From Gammaproteobacteria bacterium (GTDB lineage Bacteria; Pseudomonadota; Gammaproteobacteria; Arenicellales; JAANXG01), in the NCBI GenBank assembly GCA_018263405.1, contig JAANXG010000036.1, positions 1 to 24,951 of the forward strand: DNA of 24,951 nucleotides, written 5' to 3'. The number at the start of each line of letters is the position of its first letter. The first letter of the stretch is position 1. Of the stretch, positions 7,728-15,336 are shown piece after piece. The notes under the pieces were generated by a model. The model ran no database searches, was not told the origin of the DNA, and was given only the letters and a program-made list of their open reading frames with translations. The position numbers were made by a program, and so were the translations under genes.

Positions 7728-8410
7728 GCCCTGCGCGGTGCGTTGGCGCAGGCCTCGAGTGCGTCTTGAACCTGGGAGAAGAACGACCCTTTCGTGGGTG
7801 AGAACGAGCCGTTGAAGATGGCCGAGCCGATCGTGAAGGCATCCGCGCCGGCTTCGGCCAGCGCACTGATGCGCTCGATGCTGGCGATGCTGCCGGCCAC
7901 GATCAGCTCCCGGTCGGCGAGGCTGGCACGGGCCGCCCGGACCAGCTCGAGCGGATCGGCGTCGGTGGCGCGAAAGGCCAGGAGATCGACGCCGGCACAA
8001 CCGGCCTCAACATAGGCCCGGCAATCCCGGGCGACGTCCTCCGGCGCGCCGCCGAGAGCCGTGGGGTGCCCATGCGGCTTGCCTGGGAACGGGTAATACC
8101 CGGCGAGCCCCCCGTCGAGTACGTCTCGCGCCAGGTCCAGATCCTGGCCACCGAGGACGCAATCGACACCGATCTCCTGGGCGGTTGCCAGCGATTGCCG
8201 GACACGATCGGATGTTGTACTTACCACTTCCATGTAGGAGGTGGCGCCCGCCTCCCGGATCGTCTCGGCGAGCGCCCGCAACTCATGCCGTGATGCGCCC
8301 ACATCCTTGAAACCGATCCGGCGGACCCCGGTTTCCACCGCCATATCAAGGACTTGGCGGGCATCCTGGATCGTCTGATCCTGCCTGGTAAGCATCAAAA
8401 TGAATTCCAT
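7724..8410 (-). CDS. TIM-barrel protein of unknown function (ribulose-phosphate-binding type)
   Basis: The 228-residue protein begins MEFILMLTRQ and shows repeated strand-helix units of a (beta/alpha)8 barrel. Strands include RIGFKDVG (31-38), SYMEVVST (58-65), DCVLGGQD (83-90), GVDLLAF (140-146), LIVAGSIAS (169-177) and AFTIGSAIF (191-199). The last two have the glycine loops that bind a phosphate group in HisA/KDPG-aldolase-like barrels. K35 and E61 on early strands are candidate catalytic residues. The stretch YYPFPGKPHGHPTALGG (105-121) is distinctive. It is the first gene of the operon, behind GGAG 7 nt before the ATG at 8408-8410. By inference it acts on a phosphorylated intermediate, for example as an aldolase, epimerase or isomerase. 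I do not recognise a characterised homologue. Confidence 0.72.
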   Translation of the reverse strand: MEFILMLTRQDQTIQDARQVLDMAVETGVRRIGFKDVGASRHELRALAETIREAGATSYMEVVSTTSDRVRQSLATAQEIGVDCVLGGQDLDLARDVLDGGLAGYYPFPGKPHGHPTALGGAPEDVARDCRAYVEAGCAGVDLLAFRATDADPLELVRAARASLADRELIVAGSIASIERISALAEAGADAFTIGSAIFNGSFSPTKGSFFSQVQDALEACANAPRRA

Positions 8411-8469
8411 CGTGTCGCTCCATTCGCGGTGTCTGAGATCGCGGCGGCTGGAGCCACGATTTCCATAAG

Positions 8470-8498
8470 TTTGCAACATACACATTGAATATTGCAAG
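8470..8498. promoter_or_regulatory. Candidate DeoR operator (inverted repeat)
   Basis: TTTGCAACAT (8470-8479) and ATATTGCAAG (8489-8498) form 10-bp arms matching at 8 positions around a 9-bp spacer. Both carry TTGCAA. The repeat sits between the divergent operons and overlaps the best promoter candidate for the minus operon. A DeoR-type repressor encoded at the end of that operon is the obvious candidate to bind it. This is inference from position and symmetry. Confidence 0.4.
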
Positions 8499-8503
8499 TC
8501 CAA
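8475..8503 (-). promoter_or_regulatory. Candidate sigma-70 promoter for the catabolic operon
   Basis: On the minus strand, TTGGAC (8498-8503) and TATGTT (8475-8480) are separated by 17 bp, the ideal spacing. Each hexamer matches consensus only partly. The promoter lies about 65 bp before the ATG of the first operon gene. Its spacer and -10 box fall inside the inverted repeat at 8470-8498, so a bound repressor would block polymerase. No equally good promoter was found for the divergent plus operon in 8411-8637. Confidence 0.35.
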
Positions 8504-8637
8504 CATCAGGCATGATACCGTTTGCCATACGTGTCGCTTGAAATTAGGGCGTCGAGGGGGCCCGCCGCCGAGCCCGGTCCCGGGATCCGTCGGCGTTGAC
8601 GGCCCGCAACAATAGAGAATACAAGAGGAGACTTGCT

Positions 8638-9921
8638 ATGGTGTTCGATGCAAACGAAAAGTTGTCCCGCAGGAGCTTTTTGACCCGCAATGCTGCACTA
8701 ATCGGGTTTTCGGCAACCGCCGGCTCCGGCCTGCTGGCAGCGCCCGCAAATGCGGCCGGGCACGATGAATGGATGACGCCCGAGCCTGATGAGGCCGCTG
8801 CCGGCGCCCTCAACTTCAAGACCTGGTCCGGGTATGACGCCGGCAATGTCACGGGGCCCTTCTCCGAGGAGTGGGGCGTCCCCATCGATATCTCGTTGTT
8901 CACCGACAATCCCGCAGCGTTTAACGAGATCAAGGGGGGCAAGAGCGAGTTCTACGACCTGGCGTCGTTCGACATGGCCTGGGTGCCGCGACTGGCCAAG
9001 GCGGGGCTCATCCGCAAGCTCGACCTGGAGACCTGGAAGACCCTCGCCTGGGACCACTATATCGACCAGTTTCGCCTGGAGAACTACAAGTTCGCCCAGC
9101 TGAACGAGAACATGCAGTTCGATTCCGACGGCGACCTGTATGGATTGCCACAGCGATTCGGCGTCGTGTCGGCGTACGCGAACACCGAGCGGGTGCCCGA
9201 GGACGTGTGGAGCACTTCTTACGACTGGGTCTGGAACCCGGGCAAGGACTACAATATCGGGCTTCTGGACCGGATGTTCTGGACGATCCAGCTGATCATG
9301 CTCTGGTGCAACATCGACCCTTACAAGGTGCACACCGAGGAAGAGCTCGGGACGGTGCGCGAGGAGACCATCAAGCTGTTCCAGAATGCCAAGGCGCTGT
9401 TCTCCAACGCGCCGCAGGTTAATCAGGCGCTGCTGCACGAGGAAATCGACGTCTGCTTCGAGGGCGATAACTTCATCAACGGGCCGCTGCGTCAGGACGG
9501 CCACCTGCAGTTCCGGACGATTGTGCCGGCGCGTGCCAATCCGGAGTTTCCAAAAGCCCCGAACAATGCCGGCGGGACCACCTGGGTCGAGACCATGGTG
9601 GTGGTCGACAACTCCAAACTGCATCCCGCCACCTACGACTACTTGGTCTACATGCAGAAACCGAGCACGGCCTACGAGCTGTCGTGGCCGGACAAGGGGC
9701 CGGCCGTTCTGGTGCCGCACAAAGAGCCCTGGGAGAGGTGGAGCGAAGAGCAGCGCGTGATCCTTGAGGCCGACTACATGCAGACCATGATCGAGAGCAG
9801 TCGCTGGTACGAAGGCGTTCCGGATCTGGATAAGTTCAACTCGATCTGGGAAGAAGCCAAGCAGCACATCGGGGAGAAGCACGCCGAGGCCAAGATCTTC
9901 CCCGTGCGCTCCTTCGGGTAG
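8638..9921 (+). CDS. ABC importer solute-binding protein (spermidine/putrescine-type, Tat-exported)
   Basis: The 427-residue protein starts with a twin-arginine signal: LSRRSFLTRN (arginines 11-12), a hydrophobic stretch GFSATAGSGLLAA, and a likely cut after APANA near residue 38. The mature part has the family-1 extracellular binding-protein pattern: LNFKTWSGYD, FYDLASFDMAWVPRLAKAGLIRKLD, YGLPQRFGVVSAYANTE and a C-terminal Y-E-L-S-W-P region, similar to PotD-like proteins. AGGAG (8626-8630) lies 7 nt before the ATG at 8638, favouring it over an upstream in-frame start at 8596. It would capture the substrate in the periplasm for the three following genes. Use of Tat suggests folding before export. 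The ligand is unknown; adjacency to kinase and dehydrogenase genes favours a polyol-like compound over a polyamine. Confidence 0.88.
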   Translation: MVFDANEKLSRRSFLTRNAALIGFSATAGSGLLAAPANAAGHDEWMTPEPDEAAAGALNFKTWSGYDAGNVTGPFSEEWGVPIDISLFTDNPAAFNEIKGGKSEFYDLASFDMAWVPRLAKAGLIRKLDLETWKTLAWDHYIDQFRLENYKFAQLNENMQFDSDGDLYGLPQRFGVVSAYANTERVPEDVWSTSYDWVWNPGKDYNIGLLDRMFWTIQLIMLWCNIDPYKVHTEEELGTVREETIKLFQNAKALFSNAPQVNQALLHEEIDVCFEGDNFINGPLRQDGHLQFRTIVPARANPEFPKAPNNAGGTTWVETMVVVDNSKLHPATYDYLVYMQKPSTAYELSWPDKGPAVLVPHKEPWERWSEEQRVILEADYMQTMIESSRWYEGVPDLDKFNSIWEEAKQHIGEKHAEAKIFPVRSFG

Positions 9922-9929
9922 GTCGTGAG

Positions 9930-9993
9930 CCGGAGCAGCCGCTACCGTTCAAGGCCCCCGCATCGATCCATAGACGCGTGGCGGCCGCTCCGG
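9930..9993 (+). terminator. Intercistronic stem-loop after the binding-protein gene
   Basis: CCGGAGCAGCCGC (9930-9942) pairs with GCGGCCGCTCCGG (9981-9993) at 12 of 13 positions across a 38-nt loop, and TTTT follows 7 nt later (10001-10004). It begins 9 nt after the binding-protein stop. GC-rich structures here are common in ABC operons, where they stabilise the upstream message or partly stop transcription so that more binding protein than transporter is made. The long loop makes a full terminator unlikely. Confidence 0.4.
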
Positions 9994-10037
9994 TCAGCCG
10001 TTTTCAAGACCCGTAGCGCGGACCCCCCGGCCGGCTG

Positions 10038-11102
10038 ATGGACCAACCCCTGCTCGAGGTGGACCGCCTGTACCACCGCTATGGCGAAGAGGTCGCCGTG
10101 CGCGAGATTTCCTTCGATGTACAGCCCGGAGAGTTCATCGGCGTAGTGGGACCGAGCGGCTGCGGCAAGACCACGACGCTCAAGATTATCGCCGGCCTTA
10201 TCGACTCGACGTCGGGCGATATCCGTATAGACGGGCGAAGCATCCTGGCGGACCCGCCGCGCAAGCGTCCGTGCAGTCTGGTGTTCCAGAATCTGGCGCT
10301 GTTTCCGCACATGACGGTGGCCGAGAACCTCGCCTTTCCGCTCGAGTCGCTCGGCGTGGCAAAGTCTGAACGGGAGCAGCACGTCCGGGAGATGTGCAGC
10401 CTGGTCGACCTGGCCGATGGATTGCTGGCCCGCCCGCCCGGTCAACTGTCGGGCGGGCAGCGCCAGCGCGTAGCACTCGCGCGTTCGCTGATCTACGACC
10501 CCCGCCTGCTGCTCCTGGATGAACCGCTTTCATCGATCGATTTTCAGTTGCGCCGCCAACTCCGCAAAATGCTCTCTGACCTGCACCGGCGCATCGGCAA
10601 GACCTTTCTCTACGTAACCCATTCACTGGAGGAGGCACTGAGCCTCAGCGACCACGTCGTGGTCATGAAAGACGGGGAGATTCTGCAGATCGGCACACCC
10701 GACGAGATCTACCGGCAGCCGGTGAACCGCTTTGTCGGGGAGTTCATGGGCGACGCCAACGTCATCAGCGTCCGTGCCGACGGCGAGGCGGGACGCTATT
10801 ATGCCGAGGAGCTGGGGAACAGCGTGCAGGTGACGGAGAATGCCGGTTTGGAAACGGGCTACCTGCTGCTCAGGGCGCACGAAATCGACCTGACCCGTGA
10901 GCCGCGCTGGCCGAACGCCGTCCGGGGCCGGGTATTCAACCGGTATGACCTGGGCGGTTCCATTGAATATTCACTCGCCCTGGAGGGGACAGGCTTTCAT
11001 TTGGGCTGCCTCATGGAGAAATCCCTTGCAGCCGAATTCTCTCCGGGCGATACGGTGTACGCCGAATGGCGGTCGGACTCGGGAATCATCGTCCGGGACT
11101 AG
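10038..11102 (+). CDS. ABC importer ATPase subunit (PotA/UgpC-like)
   Basis: The 354-residue protein has Walker A GPSGCGKTT (residues 38-46), the Q-loop FQNLALFP (83-90), the signature LSGGQRQRVALARS (137-150), Walker B LLLLDEP (157-163) and the switch histidine in YVTHS. A C-terminal regulatory TOBE-like region spans about 235-350, as in polyamine, maltose and glycerol-phosphate importers. The D-loop is SSID rather than the common SNLD. It hydrolyses ATP on the cytoplasmic face to drive import. It lies 116 bp downstream of the binding-protein gene, past a stem-loop, and overlaps the first permease by 37 nt. Confidence 0.92.
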   Translation: MDQPLLEVDRLYHRYGEEVAVREISFDVQPGEFIGVVGPSGCGKTTTLKIIAGLIDSTSGDIRIDGRSILADPPRKRPCSLVFQNLALFPHMTVAENLAFPLESLGVAKSEREQHVREMCSLVDLADGLLARPPGQLSGGQRQRVALARSLIYDPRLLLLDEPLSSIDFQLRRQLRKMLSDLHRRIGKTFLYVTHSLEEALSLSDHVVVMKDGEILQIGTPDEIYRQPVNRFVGEFMGDANVISVRADGEAGRYYAEELGNSVQVTENAGLETGYLLLRAHEIDLTREPRWPNAVRGRVFNRYDLGGSIEYSLALEGTGFHLGCLMEKSLAAEFSPGDTVYAEWRSDSGIIVRD

Positions 11103-11992
11103 CCGCGGGCGCCGCCGTCGTCCCGGGCCGGGGCCGGCCGGCGCGATCGTGGCGCTATCTGCTGATCGCACCGGTAGCGCTCATACTGACGGTGTTCTTC
11201 TTCGTCCCGCTGGTGATCATCTTCATCTATTCGTTCTCGGAGACGGACGTGCTCTCCCAGATCGAGTTCACGCTCCAGAATTATGTCGGCATAGTCAACA
11301 GCGGGCCCAAGTTGTCCATGTATTTGAACAGCGTGATGTACTCCGCCTGCACCGTCGTAATCTGTCTGATAATCGCTTTTCCGCTCGCCCATTACATCGC
11401 GAAGTACCTCTCCAAGACCGCCCAGGCGTTCACAATCGCCCTGCTGGTCGCGCCGCTGTTTATGTCCCTGCTCATCCGGATCTACGGGTGGCGGCTGTTC
11501 CTGCTCAAGTACGGACTGTTCAATGAGGCGCTTGCCTGGGTCGGTCTGCCGCGCGTTGACGGGTTGACCTATATGGGGCCGATGGCGATCTTCGGCCCGG
11601 TCTACCTGGACTGTGCTCTTCCGATCTTTCCCATCTACGTTGCGATTTCCAACATCCCGGACGAGTTGCTCCACGCGGCCCGGGACCTGGGCGGAACCGG
11701 CTGGCGGGTGGTCCGGCGCGTGGTGATTCCCATGGCGGCCCCCGGCATCGCCATCGGCAGCGCGCTTGCGTTCTCGCTCTCTTTCGGGGATGCCACCTCG
11801 TCCGAAGTGCTGGTCGGTGACAACGTTCAGCTCGTCGGTAACATGCTCAAGTTTTCCTATGGCTATGCGCAGGACTGGATGTCGGGGTCCGCTGAATCGG
11901 TGATCATGATGGTGTTCCTGCTGATCGTCGTAGTCCCGGTCCTGCGGTGGGTGGAGGTTGAGCGGCTGATGAGCAGGGGGGGCAAGCGCTGA
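11066..11992 (+). CDS. ABC importer permease subunit 1 (PotB-like)
   Basis: The 308-residue inner-membrane protein has about six hydrophobic segments, beginning with YLLIAPVALILTVFFFVPLV. It carries the EAA coupling loop, here ARDLGGTGWRVVRRVVIPMAAPGI, which contacts the ATPase. The only plausible start in frame is ATG at 11066, inside the ATPase gene, giving a 37-nt overlap and a rather basic leader of about 25 residues. No in-frame GTG or TTG lies between it and the first membrane segment. It overlaps the next permease by one base (TGATG). It forms half of the translocation channel. Confidence 0.88.
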   Translation: MAVGLGNHRPGLAAGAAVVPGRGRPARSWRYLLIAPVALILTVFFFVPLVIIFIYSFSETDVLSQIEFTLQNYVGIVNSGPKLSMYLNSVMYSACTVVICLIIAFPLAHYIAKYLSKTAQAFTIALLVAPLFMSLLIRIYGWRLFLLKYGLFNEALAWVGLPRVDGLTYMGPMAIFGPVYLDCALPIFPIYVAISNIPDELLHAARDLGGTGWRVVRRVVIPMAAPGIAIGSALAFSLSFGDATSSEVLVGDNVQLVGNMLKFSYGYAQDWMSGSAESVIMMVFLLIVVVPVLRWVEVERLMSRGGKR

Positions 11993-12783
11993 TGCGCGCC
12001 GGTCGGTCTCTCGTCATTGGCGGCTGGGTATTGACCGCGGTGGTCGTCGTCTGGATGTACGTGCCCTTCGTCTCACTCGGCGTTTATGCCCTGCACAACA
12101 AGAACTTCTTTACGCTGCCGATCGACCCCACTCTGAAGTGGTTCGCCGGGATATTCGGGAATCAAAGCCTGCTGAGGGTTCTCAGTTATACTTTTTTCAA
12201 GTCCCTCACCGCCGCGGTGTTGGCCACGGCCGTCGCCATCCCCGGCGCCATCGCCTACACCCGCTACGACTTTCCCGGCCTCGGGCTGTACAAGCGCCTG
12301 GTCTTGCTGCCCATTTTCTTCCCGCAGTTGGTGCTCGGAATCGCGATCCTGGTGTTGCTTCACTACTTCGGGCAGCTGCCGAACACCGCGACCATGATCG
12401 TGGGAGAATGTGTGCTGCTGGTGCCCATCGCGGTCCTGGTGATCTCAATCCAGTTGCTTGGATACTCTCCCGAGATCGAGCGCGCCGCGGAGGATCTCGG
12501 CGCCGGCCACTTCCGCATTTTCCGACAGGTGACGCTCCCACTCATCGCGCCGGGCCTCTTGGCGGCGTTTCTTTTCGCGTTTACCCTGTCTTGGGGGAAC
12601 TTCTATATTGACCTTTATGCCGGTTCGCGCGCCACCGTCCCGCCGTGGGTCTATGGGCACATGCAGCAGGGATTCTCGCCGGAGATTCCGGCCGTTTCGG
12701 TGCTCGCCGTCACGGTCTCTTTGATTCTTCTGCTCATCACGATTCCAATATTTTTCAACCGGATGCGAAGCGGCGTCGAATAA
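11992..12783 (+). CDS. ABC importer permease subunit 2 (PotC-like)
   Basis: The 263-residue membrane protein has an N-terminal segment VIGGWVLTAVVVVWMYVPFV and several further hydrophobic helices. Its EAA loop reads AAEDLGAGHFRIFRQVTLPLIAPGL. It pairs with permease 1 to form the channel. It ends the plus-strand operon with a TAA at 12781-12783, only 3 bp from the stop of the convergent Hdr gene. No terminator fits between the two, so the messages may overlap at their 3' ends. Confidence 0.9.
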   Translation: MRAGRSLVIGGWVLTAVVVVWMYVPFVSLGVYALHNKNFFTLPIDPTLKWFAGIFGNQSLLRVLSYTFFKSLTAAVLATAVAIPGAIAYTRYDFPGLGLYKRLVLLPIFFPQLVLGIAILVLLHYFGQLPNTATMIVGECVLLVPIAVLVISIQLLGYSPEIERAAEDLGAGHFRIFRQVTLPLIAPGLLAAFLFAFTLSWGNFYIDLYAGSRATVPPWVYGHMQQGFSPEIPAVSVLAVTVSLILLLITIPIFFNRMRSGVE

Positions 12784-12786
12784 CGA

Positions 12787-14274
12787 TCAGCAGCGGGCCA
12801 ATCTGTCCTTTGCTTCGTAAGACAGCATACCCTTTTCCCGCAGGTACGGCTTCGGGTCGGTCAGGTTGTGGCCAAGAGCAGCTTTGTCTTCGCCCTGGCC
12901 AAAGGCCAGTGCCATGAGCTGGGTTGCCTGGAAGATGGGTATTTCGTTGTCATAGCCCATTTCGCTCTGGCGGGAATCCAGGTTCAAGTGACAGATCGGG
13001 CACATGGTTACGATGGTTTCCGCACCACAAGCCCGGGCGTCGTCCATGGTCCGCTTCATCATCCCGATGGCGACCTCGGTCTTGTTGATGGCCAGCGAAC
13101 CGCCGCAGCACTCAGTCTTGCGTGACCAGTCGATGGTTTCTGCGCCAAGGGTTTTCAGCAGTCTGTCCATCTTCACCGGGTATTCCGGGTTTTTAGCCCC
13201 GGTAATTCCCGAAGGCCGGGTGATCAGACAGCCGTAGTAACAGGCGGCCTTGAGCCCCTTGAGCGGTTTTACGACCCGCCTGGCGACTTCATCAAGACCG
13301 GCATGATCGACAATCACGTCAATCATGTGGCGGACTTTCACGGAACCCTTATAGTCATAGCCCAAAGCCTCGCTGACGTTATTTCGTACCGCCTGCTTGT
13401 TACGCACGGCATGTTCGGCGTGCTTGAGGCGCGAGAAGCAGGCACTGCACGGCGAGGTCACGGTATCGAGCCCCATCTGTTCAACGGTTGTAACGGTCTT
13501 CATGGGCAGCAGGTTAGCGAGTCCGGCGTCAGTCGAGTGCGCCGGGCTGGAACCGCAGCAGACCCAGTCCTTGGGTTCGACCAGTTCGATATCCATGGCG
13601 CTCGCGATGTTTCTCACCGATTTGCCGTATTCTATGGAGGTTGAACTGAGCGAGCAGCCGGGATAGTAGCCCACCGCTTTGGGGTTGGCGGCAATTTTTT
13701 CGGCTTGCGTAGTACCTTTGGCAAAATGGGGCAGGATTTTCATTTTGCCCCGGGCAAACAAACGCTTACCCAAATCGAAATCACGGAGCGGCCGGCCGAG
13801 CGCCATGTTAAAGGCTGCGCCCAGGCCCAGTTCATAAGTGCGGCCGAATATCTTGATGCCGCGCAGGAACAGGTCATTGAACCTGGCAATTTCCGGCACC
13901 GCGGGTTTGATACCGCGCTTGCGCGATTCAATGCACAGCGTATCCATCACCCCGGCTACGTCGATCTGTTGCGGGCAGCGCGTGGTACAGGTATGGCACG
14001 ACGCACACAGCCAGATGGACTTACTTTCCAAAACCGCAGTGTCATTGAGCTGAACACTGCGCATCACTTGATTGGGCGTCAGGTCGAACTGATCGGCCAA
14101 AGGACAACCGCTGGTGCACTTGATGCACTGATAGCACTTGCACGGGTTGGACCCGGTTGCCTCACGGACAACCTCGACCAGTGGCATGGGGCCGCTCGGA
14201 GCCGCCATAGGACAAGGGGAATGCATGCTCCGTGCCTGAGTTTGGACCGGAATTCGGGGCTCTGCAGTTGCCAT
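12787..14274 (-). CDS. hdrCB: Heterodisulfide reductase-like HdrC-HdrB fusion
   Basis: The 495-residue protein joins two subunits that are separate in methanogens. Residues 40-110 are HdrC-like, with two [4Fe-4S] motifs: CKCYQCIKCTSGCP (45-58) and CASCHTCTTRCP (90-101). Residues 200-460 are HdrB-like, with two CCG domains. The first has C207, C239-C240, C276 and C279, fitting the CX31-39CCX35-36CXXC rule. The second has C345/C349, C389-C390, C425 and C428. In HdrB these ligate noncubane clusters that handle disulfide or other two-electron chemistry. It is the last gene of the operon, 26 bp after metF. In Moorella-type complexes HdrBC accompanies MetFV, and its terminal acceptor there is unclear. 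The start ATG (14272-14274) lacks a strong ribosome site; an in-frame ATG 16 codons later is possible. Confidence 0.88.
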   Translation of the reverse strand: MATAEPRIPVQTQARSMHSPCPMAAPSGPMPLVEVVREATGSNPCKCYQCIKCTSGCPLADQFDLTPNQVMRSVQLNDTAVLESKSIWLCASCHTCTTRCPQQIDVAGVMDTLCIESRKRGIKPAVPEIARFNDLFLRGIKIFGRTYELGLGAAFNMALGRPLRDFDLGKRLFARGKMKILPHFAKGTTQAEKIAANPKAVGYYPGCSLSSTSIEYGKSVRNIASAMDIELVEPKDWVCCGSSPAHSTDAGLANLLPMKTVTTVEQMGLDTVTSPCSACFSRLKHAEHAVRNKQAVRNNVSEALGYDYKGSVKVRHMIDVIVDHAGLDEVARRVVKPLKGLKAACYYGCLITRPSGITGAKNPEYPVKMDRLLKTLGAETIDWSRKTECCGGSLAINKTEVAIGMMKRTMDDARACGAETIVTMCPICHLNLDSRQSEMGYDNEIPIFQATQLMALAFGQGEDKAALGHNLTDPKPYLREKGMLSYEAKDRLARC

Positions 14275-14300
14275 ATCGGTACTCGCGGTAAGATCGGATC

Positions 14301-15320
14301 TTAGATGATAGGTCGGGGCAGGAGGCCCGCACCTTCGGCGATGGGCCGAATGGCTTCTTCCCACTCGATGCCCATGATGTGGACACCGGCTACGCCGTCG
14401 ATTGCGCGGATTTCCTGAATCTGTTCGATACAGATCTTGATGCCTTCGTTGCGCCAGGCGGTGCTGCGATCGGCTTTTTTCCCCTTGTCGATCCCCGCAA
14501 CCGCACCATCCATGCGCTCAACCAGTGGGTCGGGAACGCTCATGCCGGGAACCCGGTCGCGCATGTACTTTGCCATGCCCGTGCTTTTCAGTGGCCCCAC
14601 ACCGACGATGACCTTAATTTGTTCCGCTACACCCATATCGACCACGCGCTTCATGTACTCGCGGAACTTAGGCAGATCATAGACGAGCTGGGTCTGCACA
14701 AAGTCGGCACCGGCCAAGGCCTTCTTGGCGAGACGATAGGGCCGCCATTGTGCCGGGTCGGCAAATGGATTGGCTGCGCCACCAAGCAGAAAGCGCGGGC
14801 CGCCGCCCTTGATTTCCTCGCCGCACTGGAAAATGTTCTCGTCGCGCATCTCTTTCATCATGCGCAGGAACTGCATGGAATCGATGTCATGGACATTCTT
14901 GGCGCCGGGATGGTTGCCGCCGGACTGATGGTCACCCGACAGGCATAGCAGATTCTTGATGCCCAGCGCGTAGGCACCGAGCAGGTCGGATTGCATGGCG
15001 AGCCGGTTGCGATCACGACAGGTCATTTGGATGATCGGCTCGATGCCTTCTTCCAGCACGATCAGGCCCGCAGCGATGGAACTCATGCGCACCACGGCGG
15101 TTTGGTTGTCGGTCACGTTGGCGGCGTCCACGCAATCGGTGAGCAGCCGGGCCTTGGTCCGTACCGGTTCGGTGGTGCAGCCCTTCGGTGGGCCGACTTC
15201 GCCGGTCACGGCAAATTCACCAGACGCCAGCACCCGGGCCAACTTGCTGTCACAACGCTCGGCGATGGGTGGCGTGTCCGTGTTTTCAGGCATTCTAAAG
15301 GCGGGGTAGTGCATGTTCAT
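14301..15320 (-). CDS. metF: Methylenetetrahydrofolate reductase, catalytic subunit
   Basis: The 339-residue protein is a MetF TIM barrel. It has TGEVGPPKG (39-47, with the conserved glutamate), CRDRNR (101-106, flavin/folate region), LLCLSGDHQ (124-132, aspartate aligning with the E. coli flavin-site Asp120), and FVQTQLVYD. It reduces methylene-tetrahydrofolate to methyl-tetrahydrofolate, or the reverse. Unlike stand-alone NADH-using MetF, it is flanked by MetV and Hdr genes, as in acetogens where MetFV takes electrons through iron-sulfur partners. It is 16 bp downstream of metV with AGGGA before the ATG at 15318-15320. An alternative ATG two codons later is possible. Confidence 0.9.
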   Translation of the reverse strand: MNMHYPAFRMPENTDTPPIAERCDSKLARVLASGEFAVTGEVGPPKGCTTEPVRTKARLLTDCVDAANVTDNQTAVVRMSSIAAGLIVLEEGIEPIIQMTCRDRNRLAMQSDLLGAYALGIKNLLCLSGDHQSGGNHPGAKNVHDIDSMQFLRMMKEMRDENIFQCGEEIKGGGPRFLLGGAANPFADPAQWRPYRLAKKALAGADFVQTQLVYDLPKFREYMKRVVDMGVAEQIKVIVGVGPLKSTGMAKYMRDRVPGMSVPDPLVERMDGAVAGIDKGKKADRSTAWRNEGIKICIEQIQEIRAIDGVAGVHIMGIEWEEAIRPIAEGAGLLPRPII

Positions 15321-15336
15321 GGTCGCGTCCCTGGCC

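Noticed and set aside
8698..9882. Long minus-strand open frame of 394 codons
   Set aside because: It is the antisense shadow of the binding-protein gene and lacks any recognisable domain.
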